The notes under the pieces are model-generated. The model did no database searches and was not told where the DNA came from. It saw only the letters and a list, made by a program, of their open reading frames with translations. Positions 1 through 7,847 of a DNA stretch of 64,000 nt are shown here, one piece after another. The stretch is from assembly GCA_910585215.1 (NCBI GenBank), contig CAJUDQ010000001.1, positions 27,963-91,962 of the forward strand. Reading direction: 5' to 3'. How positions within the stretch are numbered: position 1 is the first letter of the stretch; every line of letters starts with the position of its first letter. Both the position numbers and the translations under genes were made by a program. The stretch comes from an uncultured Lachnospiraceae bacterium (lineage in GTDB: Bacteria; Bacillota; Clostridia; Lachnospirales; Lachnospiraceae).

Positions 1-466
1 TCTTATATAACTCCTCTGCTTCTTTATACTTTCCCTGACTTTTATATAATCCAGCCAAATTATTATAATTGACTGCTATATTTATATGATTCTCTCCTAA
101 TATTTTTTCTTTAATAGATATGACTTTCTTATATAACTCTTGCGCTTCTTTATACTTTCCTTGACTTTCATATAACCCCGCCAGATTATTATAACAAACT
201 GCTGTATCTATATGATTCTCTCCCAATATTTTTTTATCAATTGATATGGCTTTTTTATACAATTCCTCTGCTTCTTTATACTTTCCCTGTCTTTCATATA
301 ATTGTGCCAGATTATTATAATCAATCGCTGTATCTATATGATTCTCTCCCAGTATTTTTTTATCAATTGATATAGCTTTCTTATATAACTCCTCTGCTTC
401 TTTATACTTTCCCTGACTTTTATATAATCCAGCTAAATCATTGTAAATAACTGCCATCTTCAAATG
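1..466. repeat. 126-bp tandem repeat encoding TPR units
   Basis: Four near-identical copies of a 126-bp unit, one 42-residue TPR each, begin near 3, 129, 255 and 381. Identity at DNA level is high, which implies recent duplication or gene conversion and probable copy-number variation between strains. The array continues past the left edge. Confidence 0.85.
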
Positions 467-1108
467 CTCGGACCCCAGTATTTTTTTACCAATTTCCATA
501 GCCTCTAGCAAAATCAACTCTCTCTTGTGATACTCCTGTTTTTCCTCTGCTTCTCTTCCTTCTCTTAATAAAGTATCCACTTCTTTTAATTTTTTCTTTG
601 CCTCTTCTGAATCCCACTCTTCTTCCTGTGAAAAAGACTCCTGTAAAAAATCTGCTTTTAAATCCTCGTCTTCTTCACTTACAGTATCATTATAATTAGA
701 AAAAAGAATTCTTATTCTAATAAAAGAATAAAAATCATATGCCTCACCCGCAAGCATATCATCCCCGTGTGGTGTTGTACAAAAAATCAAGTTTTTTCCC
801 AAATCTGCCATCATATCTCTGCTGAAATTCAAACGCTTTAAATCATCTTCACTTTGTACAGCAAATTGAAAATTTATAATTAAAAAAGTCTGAATTTCAG
901 GAAAAGTATCTATCCACTTTTTCAAATCAAGAAAAGAATAGGCTTTTGGATGTTCTTTATAGTCATAGATTTTTACCATTCCTCTGTGATAAACCCTGGC
1001 AATTTCATTTTGCATTTCCTCTTCAGCTATTACCAGAAATAATCCATACTCTGATTTATTGATAATCCATCCTAATGTTTGATATCCTTCCTGATTACTC
1101 TCCGACAT
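1..1108 (-). CDS. TPR-repeat protein, 3'-truncated by window edge
   Basis: The frame reads from ATG at 1108 to the left edge without a stop (369 codons seen), so the C-terminus is missing. Residues 1 to about 130 form an alpha/beta region with a segment of the type RDMMADLGKNLIF followed by AYDFYSFIRIR, which I recall from TPR proteins that partner STAND-like NTPases. An acidic coiled stretch follows (about 140-200), then 42-residue tetratricopeptide units of kinesin-light-chain type (YNNLAxLYxxQGKYKEAEELY). The start lies inside the 3' end of the upstream NTPase gene (14-nt overlap), so the two are translationally coupled and probably act together. A scaffold or sensor role is inferred; no enzymatic motif is visible. 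Confidence 0.8.
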   Translation of the reverse strand, partial: MSESNQEGYQTLGWIINKSEYGLFLVIAEEEMQNEIARVYHRGMVKIYDYKEHPKAYSFLDLKKWIDTFPEIQTFLIINFQFAVQSEDDLKRLNFSRDMMADLGKNLIFCTTPHGDDMLAGEAYDFYSFIRIRILFSNYNDTVSEEDEDLKADFLQESFSQEEEWDSEEAKKKLKEVDTLLREGREAEEKQEYHKRELILLEAMEIGKKILGSEHLKMAVIYNDLAGLYKSQGKYKEAEELYKKAISIDKKILGENHIDTAIDYNNLAQLYERQGKYKEAEELYKKAISIDKKILGENHIDTAVCYNNLAGLYESQGKYKEAQELYKKVISIKEKILGENHINIAVNYNNLAGLYKSQGKYKEAEELYK

Positions 1109-2405
1109 TTTCTATCAACCCCTGTTCTTTAAAAAATTGAACAATCAGAGGATGCACATTATGCCACCGCTTTCCATTATATTCAAGCACCACGGATGCC
1201 TGCAGCATTTTTAACAGCATTTCCTTATCTTCAATCAATTCTTTATTTCCTTTGCAAATATTCAATAAAAACTCATAATTTTTCTTTTCTATCCGTCTTG
1301 TCAGGGACGTTTTCAGTTCCTCCAATGCCCGTTTTGCATCTTCTATGGAAATACTTTCACTTCCTCTTCTCTCTGCTCTTTTTGCCGCTGAATTAATTGC
1401 CTGAAATAAATCTCTTAACGAGCCTCCTGTATATAAAATCAACTCCTGAAGTACACCATATTCAAACAAATCAAGCTTTACCCGTTTTTCTACAATATTT
1501 TGTATTATTTGAATTCCTTCCTGATATGGACTGCCTTCTATTGTCTCAATCTTAATCATTGGCAGCGTTTTTGTAATAAAATAACCTTCCATAGCCGAAA
1601 ATCTGGCATCATAGGAAAGTGCAATTGGAAAAGTATAAATAACCGGAAAATCCATACCCGAAAGCAATGCTGCATAATTATAAAATACTTTCCATGCATC
1701 TTCAGGATTCAGCTTATCCAAATCCTCAAAAATAATCACAGGTTTTTTCCCGCCTGTTTTTTCTGAAATTGTCTTTGACACACAACTCATCAATCGAATC
1801 CAGTCGCTGGAATGTATGCTTATTTTTCTTCGATATTCTTTCCTTGTCTCTTCATTATACTTTAAATCAGCTTTTATTCTTGCAAATATATTTAAAACAG
1901 ATAAAATTCCTGAAGGTTCCGCAGATATTCCTCCTTCTATGGAAGTCGCTGCCAGATTTTGAGAGGATAATATTTCTTCTCCCTCAACCCAAAAATTTTT
2001 TATCTTTTCAAGAATGTTTTTATCCACTTTACAATTCAGCTCCTTTGCAATCTCCAACAAAGCTTCTCCCATCAAAATAAAAAGGTCCGAATATACAATA
2101 TTAAACAAATCCAAATCCATACTGCAGGCAATTGTCCTTATACTATAACCCTTCAATACAAATTTTTCAGACATATAATTTAACTCTGTACTTTTGCCGC
2201 AGCCCCTGTGGCCTAATAATAAAAATGCATTATATTCCCCTTCCTCTTGACAGATATCAAAAATATCTTCTATTGGCGAACTGTATTTATCACTCATCCG
2301 ATATTCCATTGTATCTTTGCAGTAAAACTCATTCATCTGCTCTATTTTTAAAGGTTCCGGTGAAAATGCATTGATAATCTCAGATATTTGATTTGCATAT
2401 TTCAT
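1095..2405 (-). CDS. P-loop NTPase (AAA/STAND-like) paired with TPR protein
   Basis: 436 aa. I chose ATG 2405 because AGGAGG sits at 2415-2420, 9 nt upstream; the longer upstream extension is low-complexity and has no ribosome site. Walker A is GHRGCGKST (residues 65-73) and Walker B is VIIFEDLD (223-230). A C-terminal winged-helix-like region follows (about 330-436, with LYTGGSLRDLFQ as a sensor-2-like segment). The architecture is that of AAA/STAND ATPases that sense and signal, here coupled by overlap to a TPR gene. Such NTPase-TPR pairs are frequent in prokaryotic conflict systems, but no toxin domain is visible and defence is inference only. Confidence 0.75.
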   Translation of the reverse strand: MKYANQISEIINAFSPEPLKIEQMNEFYCKDTMEYRMSDKYSSPIEDIFDICQEEGEYNAFLLLGHRGCGKSTELNYMSEKFVLKGYSIRTIACSMDLDLFNIVYSDLFILMGEALLEIAKELNCKVDKNILEKIKNFWVEGEEILSSQNLAATSIEGGISAEPSGILSVLNIFARIKADLKYNEETRKEYRRKISIHSSDWIRLMSCVSKTISEKTGGKKPVIIFEDLDKLNPEDAWKVFYNYAALLSGMDFPVIYTFPIALSYDARFSAMEGYFITKTLPMIKIETIEGSPYQEGIQIIQNIVEKRVKLDLFEYGVLQELILYTGGSLRDLFQAINSAAKRAERRGSESISIEDAKRALEELKTSLTRRIEKKNYEFLLNICKGNKELIEDKEMLLKMLQASVVLEYNGKRWHNVHPLIVQFFKEQGLIENVGE

Positions 2406-2661
2406 ATGAAATTTCCTCCTGTCTAAAAAATATAATTTTTTATAAGATATCACTATAAAATACAATTTTTTTAGCAACTTTATATACTGTATTTATACCC
2501 ATATATTATTTTATATAATATATCAATTTTACTATATCCATAAACAGAAATCAACTTACTTTTATACCTTCCGTTTGCAAATCAAATTGCTTTTTTTCCC
2601 TTTTTCTGATAAACTATGTTTAAAATTCAGGATATGTCTAAACATAAAAAAGGAAGAAAAA

Positions 2662-3165
2662 ATGGATTATATATATTACTATCATTCACCTCTTGGAAGA
2701 ATCACACTTGCAGGTGACAAGGATAAAAATGCCCTGACAGGTCTGTGGTTCGATGGTCAGAAATACTTTGGCAGCACACTTACCAAAGATTTTACCCAAA
2801 AGAAACTGCCTGTTTTTGAACAGACTGCCCAATGGCTGGATATTTATTTCAAGGGAAAAGAACCGGATTTTACTCCACCATTCCTTATGAAAACTACAGA
2901 TTTTCGTAAAATGGTATGGGAAATTTTACTCACGATTCCTTTCGGAAAGACAATGACTTATGGACAAATTGCAGATAAAATCGCCAAACAAAAAGAACTC
3001 CCGAAAATGTCAGCTCAGGCAGTTGGCGGCGCTGTGGGACATAATGCTATTTCTCTGATTATTCCATGTCACAGAGTAATAGGTACAAATGGAAGTCTGA
3101 CAGGATATGCAGGTGGAATTGAGAAAAAACTACAACTGCTTACAATGGAAAAAGCTGATTTTTAA
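2662..3165 (+). CDS. ogt: Methylated-DNA-protein-cysteine methyltransferase
   Basis: 167 aa from ATG 2662, preceded by AAGGAAG at 2650-2656; the upstream in-frame extension lacks a ribosome site. The N-terminal ribonuclease-like domain covers about residues 1-75. The C-terminal DNA-binding and catalytic domain contains IPCHRVIG with acceptor Cys136, the helix-turn-helix segment TYGQIADKIA and a following NGSLTGYAGG loop. The enzyme removes alkyl groups from O6-alkylguanine in one stoichiometric transfer. It lies 47 nt before a second, shorter member of the same fold. Confidence 0.93.
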   Translation: MDYIYYYHSPLGRITLAGDKDKNALTGLWFDGQKYFGSTLTKDFTQKKLPVFEQTAQWLDIYFKGKEPDFTPPFLMKTTDFRKMVWEILLTIPFGKTMTYGQIADKIAKQKELPKMSAQAVGGAVGHNAISLIIPCHRVIGTNGSLTGYAGGIEKKLQLLTMEKADF

Positions 3166-3212
3166 GTGATATTTCAAAAAATTATACTGTAAATACATAA
3201 ATGGAGGAAAAA

Positions 3213-3521
3213 ATGTCTGCTGTTTTAAATGAAAGTTTCATTTATGAAATCTTATCGGCAATAGAAGAAATACCAAAGGGAAAAGTCGCTACTTATGGAC
3301 AGATTGCAAAATTAATCGGCAGAGAAAAAAATGCAAGACTGGTGGGAAAGGTTCTTAGTATGGCGGAATATTATGGAGACTATCCCTGTCATCGTGTTGT
3401 AAATCATGCGGGCAGGCTGGCGCCCCATTTTTATGAACAAAAACAATTACTAACAGAAGAGGGAGTAATATTTCTTGAAAACAATCATGTCGATATGAAA
3501 AAATGCGGTTGGGACTGTTAA
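3213..3521 (+). CDS. Short MGMT-fold (ATL-like) protein
   Basis: 102 aa. ATG 3213 is preferred over 3201 because GGAGG lies at 3203-3207, inside the upstream ATG. Only the C-terminal MGMT fold is present: KGKVATYGQIAKLIG (HTH) and YPCHRVVNHAGR with Cys59. Alkyltransferase-like proteins that flag lesions for excision repair usually have Trp here; this copy keeps Cys, so it may still accept an alkyl group. It follows ogt at close spacing and is probably cotranscribed. The last codons form one arm of a terminator for the convergent MATE gene. Confidence 0.82.
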   Translation: MSAVLNESFIYEILSAIEEIPKGKVATYGQIAKLIGREKNARLVGKVLSMAEYYGDYPCHRVVNHAGRLAPHFYEQKQLLTEEGVIFLENNHVDMKKCGWDC

Positions 3522-3535
3522 ACAGCCTAACCGCA
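3498..3535 (-). terminator. Terminator of MATE gene, overlapping convergent CDS end
   Basis: A GC-rich hairpin (TGCGGTT at 3504-3510 pairing with AACCGCA near 3529-3535, plus inner pairs) is followed on the minus strand by six T (3498-3503). It terminates the MATE transcript inside the coding 3' end of the plus-strand gene. Confidence 0.75.
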
Positions 3536-3591
3536 AAAATAATGTCTAAACCATATTTATAATATTTATCTACATATCTCTATGTTTTTGA

Positions 3592-4971
3592 TTACTTGGC
3601 AATTCTCCTTCCATCATAAACCACATAAATCAAGGTATAACACGCCATAATTCCCGAAACAAACGGTGCTATCATTCCCAATCTGCCAAGATTATCTGCA
3701 AAATGATTTCCAAAATACCACACCAGTGGAATCCTCAGAAAAAGTGCTCCGGCACTGCAGCTTATCATTGTCCAGACTGTTTTTTGACGTCCATTTAGAT
3801 ATCCGTTCAGACAAAATACTATTGTAACCATAATATAATCATAGCTGCATGACCTGAAAAACGGTTCACCAGATTTTATAATCGCCTTATCGTCTGCAAA
3901 AACCTGAATCATGGAAGCCGGATTTATCTGCGCCCATACCCAGAACAAAAAGGAAACTGCCAGCGCAAAACCAAGACCATACCAGAGAGCCTGTCTTGCA
4001 CGTTTTGGTTTTCCAGCGCCAATATTCTGCGCAGTAATAGCAGCAAGGGCATTTGCCATAGAAGTAGCACAAAGCATTGCAAATACATCATATTTACTGC
4101 TGATTCCAACAATTGCTGCCGCTTCCACACCGCAATCATTCATTACCGCCATCAGATATAAAAAAGAAATGCGAACCATCAGTTCCTGAAAAGATATCGG
4201 TATTCCTATATATGCAAGTTTTCCTGCAAGCCTTCGGTCGGGCAGAAAACGTTTGAGTTTGAAATCGAAAATAAAATTACTGCGCTTCAAATAAAAAATA
4301 GAAATTCCCATGCTGCATGCCTGAGAAAGAATCGTAGCCAAAGCTGTTCCGGCAACCCCTAAATGACAGTATTTCACAAATACAAAGTCCAGAATAATAT
4401 TTATCACACAGGCGATTCCTACAAATATCATTGGCCTTTTCGAATCACCATAACCTCTTAAAATTGCACTGATTGCATTATATCCACAGACAAAAACAGT
4501 GCCAAGAGCACAGATTGACACATACTGCACAGTAAGGTCAAAAGATTCTGCGGGTGTTTTTAAAACAGTCAGAAGAGGTCTTTGAAATAACAGCAGCAAA
4601 ATGGTGATAATTACAGCAGCAGCGAAAAAAACGGTCAATAAAGTTCCTATTGTTTTTTTGACTGTCTCAAATTCTTTTTTTCCTGTATATTCTCCGATTA
4701 AAATTGTACCGCCTAACGTCAACCCTGTCATAAGACTGGTTATTATCTGTGTAATCTGCGTTCCTACAGATATGGCGGCTACACTTTCTGCCGAACAGTA
4801 ACGCCCTATTACAAATAAATCAACCGCCCCATAAAGAGATTGGAGAATATTTGCTATTAAAAAAGGGGCTGCAAATAAAATCAATGTTTTGAAAATATTT
4901 CCTTGTGTCAAATCATTTTCTCTTGTGGAAGTTTTTCTTGTAGAAACTTCCTCTGTATTAGTTTCCTTCAT
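3592..4971 (-). CDS. MATE family efflux transporter
   Basis: 459 aa, usual length for the family, with about 12 hydrophobic segments in two pseudo-repeats. The N-terminus (LTQGNIFKTLILFAAPFLI) and the early QSLYGAVDLFVIGRY segment are characteristic of Gram-positive MATE proteins, which export cationic drugs or metabolites in exchange for Na+ or H+. Start ATG 4971 has AAGGCGG upstream. It is a single-gene unit with its own terminator. Substrate unknown. Confidence 0.9.
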   Translation of the reverse strand: MKETNTEEVSTRKTSTRENDLTQGNIFKTLILFAAPFLIANILQSLYGAVDLFVIGRYCSAESVAAISVGTQITQIITSLMTGLTLGGTILIGEYTGKKEFETVKKTIGTLLTVFFAAAVIITILLLLFQRPLLTVLKTPAESFDLTVQYVSICALGTVFVCGYNAISAILRGYGDSKRPMIFVGIACVINIILDFVFVKYCHLGVAGTALATILSQACSMGISIFYLKRSNFIFDFKLKRFLPDRRLAGKLAYIGIPISFQELMVRISFLYLMAVMNDCGVEAAAIVGISSKYDVFAMLCATSMANALAAITAQNIGAGKPKRARQALWYGLGFALAVSFLFWVWAQINPASMIQVFADDKAIIKSGEPFFRSCSYDYIMVTIVFCLNGYLNGRQKTVWTMISCSAGALFLRIPLVWYFGNHFADNLGRLGMIAPFVSGIMACYTLIYVVYDGRRIAK

Positions 4972-5046
4972 GGAATTATCCGCCTTTAGATTTTTTATTA
5001 CATTTATCTCACTGATTATATCACTTTTTTATGTTTTTTTCTATTC

Positions 5047-5086
5047 AAATGGCACTTTTGTAAAAAATGATACAAAAATGCCATTT
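5047..5086. repeat. 16-bp inverted repeat upstream of MATE gene
   Basis: Arms 5047-5062 and 5071-5086 are complementary with one mismatch around an 8-nt loop. It lies 76 bp upstream of the MATE start and 69 bp past the stop of the preceding gene. No T-run follows on either strand, so an operator or an mRNA stem is as likely as a terminator. Confidence 0.5.
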
Positions 5087-5154
5087 ATCTATAAATTACT
5101 TGATTATTCACAAGTTTTTGTCATGAATCCACTCATTTCCTGTACTTATCTGAT

Positions 5155-5934
5155 TTATACCTTTAAATCCAGATTGGCACCAATCTGTGTCTGCTGTTTT
5201 TCCTCTGCTTTCTCTTTGTTCTCTTCTTTTAGCGCTTCCATAATATTCTTAAAATCTGTATCTGTCATATAAATCATACCATCTTTCGAAACAGCCATTT
5301 TCTTCTCAAAAATCTCCTGTGCCTTTTTTCGGTCTATCTTTCCTTCTTTTTTCTCATCCAATGCCTGCTCTATTTCTTCTTTCTTTTTTACTGCCTTTTC
5401 CTTTGACTTTTCAATAAATTTTTCAGAATTTTTTCGTCTTTCTTCACGGAGTTCTTCACTCATTTTATAACCATGCTCATTTCGAATCAGAGCAATATGG
5501 CAATATTTGCCATTTTCATCTATATAACTATGCCGAAATACAGTTTTCCAACCGCTGGCTTTGTTCATACCCTCGGAGAGCCTTGTCATCGATTCAACAC
5601 CTCGAATCAGTTCTTTCATCTCCTGCTCTTTTGCGGGGTCCTTCTGCATTTTTTCCAAAAGCTTTGGATTGATAGTCAGTGTCAGACCGTTTTTGGCTGA
5701 TGAAAACACAGTTCCAACCTTAAATTCCACACTTGGAGCAAGTTTTTCCAATTCCCTGATATAATCTGCTTGATTTTTTTCTTTACTGTTTTCGGTTGTC
5801 TGTGTTGTTTTTGCTTCGGTTTCTGTTTTCTCTGATTTTTCTGCCGCCTTTTTTGCCACACTGTTTGCAGTACTGCTCTGTGCCATGCTCTGCGCCGCAT
5901 AGCTGCTGTAATGATTCATAATTTCCATTGCCAT
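5155..5934 (-). CDS. Coiled-coil protein of unknown function (DUF6033-like)
   Basis: 259 aa from ATG 5934 with AAGGAGG 8 nt upstream. No signal peptide or membrane segment. A Lys/Glu/Thr-rich linker (about 25-55) precedes a small folded region (60-150, with FKVGTVFSSAKNGLTLTINP and YCHIALIRNEHGYKM), then a long charged coiled coil (155-225). The N-terminal MNHYSSYAAQSMAQ start is typical of a Lachnospiraceae family I recall as DUF6033; that name is from memory and tentative. It lies 53 nt behind the BlaR1-like gene and may share its transcript. Confidence 0.6.
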   Translation of the reverse strand: MAMEIMNHYSSYAAQSMAQSSTANSVAKKAAEKSEKTETEAKTTQTTENSKEKNQADYIRELEKLAPSVEFKVGTVFSSAKNGLTLTINPKLLEKMQKDPAKEQEMKELIRGVESMTRLSEGMNKASGWKTVFRHSYIDENGKYCHIALIRNEHGYKMSEELREERRKNSEKFIEKSKEKAVKKKEEIEQALDEKKEGKIDRKKAQEIFEKKMAVSKDGMIYMTDTDFKNIMEALKEENKEKAEEKQQTQIGANLDLKV

Positions 5935-5987
5935 AATAAAATCCTCCTTGATAAAAATTTTATTTGAAATCCATTTCGATTTAACAG

Positions 5988-7238
5988 TTACAATATTTTA
6001 AGCAATTTCACTCTCCAGTCATTCATCGGACTTTCATAGGGAATTTTAACTATTTTCTCCTTTGAATCAGATTCATAACAACAAGAGCACCCTATTCCCC
6101 CAACACCGGGAAGTTTATAAAAACCTCCAAAAACTATAAAAATATCTCCAGCTGCATTTTTTTCATACAAATACTTTTCAAAGGCTTCTCTGTCTATATA
6201 TACATAGCTGTCATCGTAAGAAATGATTTGATGCAACATATCACTGTCATCAAAAAAAGTTACATCACTGCCATTATATCCATATGTAAACATCACATCA
6301 TTTTCATTATATCTGTCATAGGAGCTATGTTGTATCCATAAAACTGCTGCCGCCACATATAACAGGATACCCATCCATATACTTACCGTCATCACTCGTT
6401 TATATGGCTTATATTGAACAATCCTTATCATTCTCTGCTGAATATCGTTGTATTTCTTATGCTCTGCAAAAGCAGCAAATATATTAAAATTTTCACTTTC
6501 TATCTGTAATATCCTTATACTTTTTAATAACAGCTGCCCATAATCATATGCTTTTCCCTTACTTTTTTTGATTGTCACAAGGTCACAGATTTCCTCCATA
6601 TCCTGCCGGAAGAACTTTGTACCTATGATAAACAGTGGATTCAGCCATAACAGTACCCGTAATATATCCCACAAAAAGTAAAACAACAAATGCCCTGACT
6701 GAATATGTGTTTTTTCATGAAGAAGAATTGTCTGTAGTTCTTTTTGATTATATTCTTTCAGTATAATCTCCGGCATTATAATCTTTGGTTGAAATACTCC
6801 TACAGTTGAGGGCGTAACAGGCATTTTTGTAACATAGACAAATGTATCCTCCACTTTTCTCTTTTCCATACATGCAACCAGTTTTTTGAGCTTTCTTCTT
6901 TTATAAAATAACCGGATAATATATATAAACATAATACAGAAATATAACCGGCATATCCATATGTGATTTATAAAAATTCCAGTCCACCATGAAAATACTA
7001 CAATGCCTACTGAATTTTCATAAAAAAATCTCATTTTTCCCACAAATAGAACTGGAAGAAACAACCCCCATATTGCACCTTTTAAAAACACAGTATGTTT
7101 CAGCAACGTTTTCCGCAGAAAAAAAACAACTGCAAATACCAGAAAAGAAATCAAAACACACCTTACAAGCTGTATGACATAGTAGACAGCACAGAAATTA
7201 AATAAACTTATACAATTATCCCAAACTTCCTGTATCAT
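5988..7238 (-). CDS. BlaR1-like M56 membrane metalloprotease
   Basis: 416 aa. Four hydrophobic segments lie in the first ~110 residues and another near 295, a BlaR1/MecR1-like layout. The zinc site is H174EKTH178 followed by Gly-His; BlaR1 homologues use this to cleave the cognate BlaI repressor. The extracellular penicillin-sensor domain of true BlaR1 is absent: the last ~110 residues are a short unrelated tail with paired cysteines (GCSCC). The signal is thus probably not a beta-lactam. Located 24 nt after the BlaI gene; no beta-lactamase is nearby. Confidence 0.85.
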   Translation of the reverse strand: MIQEVWDNCISLFNFCAVYYVIQLVRCVLISFLVFAVVFFLRKTLLKHTVFLKGAIWGLFLPVLFVGKMRFFYENSVGIVVFSWWTGIFINHIWICRLYFCIMFIYIIRLFYKRRKLKKLVACMEKRKVEDTFVYVTKMPVTPSTVGVFQPKIIMPEIILKEYNQKELQTILLHEKTHIQSGHLLFYFLWDILRVLLWLNPLFIIGTKFFRQDMEEICDLVTIKKSKGKAYDYGQLLLKSIRILQIESENFNIFAAFAEHKKYNDIQQRMIRIVQYKPYKRVMTVSIWMGILLYVAAAVLWIQHSSYDRYNENDVMFTYGYNGSDVTFFDDSDMLHQIISYDDSYVYIDREAFEKYLYEKNAAGDIFIVFGGFYKLPGVGGIGCSCCYESDSKEKIVKIPYESPMNDWRVKLLKIL

Positions 7239-7262
7239 TTTTTATCATCACATTCCTTATTA

Positions 7263-7667
7263 CTATTTCTTATCATTATCCTTTTCTTTACACTGCTCTA
7301 AAATTTCTTCCAATTCCTGAAGCTGTTCTTTTGTCAGTTCCGTGCTCTGTAATAATGCTGCCATTGCATTTTTCTGGCTTCCTTCAAAATAACTGTTTAC
7401 AAACTTCCTGCTTTTTTCCTTTTGACATTCTTCCTTTGATTTTACCACAGAATAATGATAAACTCTCGAATCATGCTCATCTACCGTATAGCTCAATACA
7501 CCTTTCTGCCATAAACGATTTAACAGAACCCGTACCATTCTTGGTGACATATCTGTTTTCTTCTGTACTTTTTTAATCACTTCCTTTGCTGTCAGGGATG
7601 TATCACCTTCCCAAAATACTTCCATAATCAGCCATTCACTTTGACTGGGAGTAGTTTCTTTTTCCAT
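7263..7667 (-). CDS. BlaI/MecI/CopY family repressor
   Basis: 134 aa. N-terminal winged helix (about 8-80: LIMEVFWEGDTSLTAKEVI, then RMVRVLLNRLWQKGVL) and a C-terminal helical dimer region with repeated Leu/Glu. AGGAGG precedes ATG 7667. The family represses its own operon and is inactivated by cleavage by the partner M56 protease, encoded next. What else it regulates cannot be seen from this window. Confidence 0.9.
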   Translation of the reverse strand: MEKETTPSQSEWLIMEVFWEGDTSLTAKEVIKKVQKKTDMSPRMVRVLLNRLWQKGVLSYTVDEHDSRVYHYSVVKSKEECQKEKSRKFVNSYFEGSQKNAMAALLQSTELTKEQLQELEEILEQCKEKDNDKK

Positions 7668-7715
7668 TCCATAATCCTCCTTTTTCTCCTGTTAATAAGT
7701 ATATCGGACAGAATC

Positions 7716-7747
7716 AAAAATTTGTTAATGTTTGTTCCCAAATTTTT
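7716..7747. promoter_or_regulatory. Candidate operator upstream of BlaI
   Basis: A perfect 9-bp inverted repeat, AAAAATTTG (7716-7724) and CAAATTTTT (7739-7747), lies 49-80 bp upstream of the BlaI start. BlaI family proteins bind dyads near their own promoter. The arms are AT-only apart from one base, so chance is possible. Confidence 0.3.
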
Positions 7748-7789
7748 CTTTTCACTTTAACCGGATATCTCTGACAATTTTCAAGAACA

Positions 7790-7833
7790 GAAAAAACCGA
7801 AGATTTGAGTTTTTGTCTTTTCAAATCTTCGGT
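7790..7833 (-). terminator. Terminator of the lac module
   Basis: A perfect 13-bp stem (7796-7808 with 7821-7833) is followed on the minus strand by a T-run at 7791-7796. It lies 15 bp past the stop of the GPH transporter. Confidence 0.85.
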
Positions 7834-7847
7834 CATACTGCTTAATA

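Noticed and set aside
1..466. CRISPR-like repeats
   Set aside because: The units are contiguous and encode TPRs; there are no spacers.
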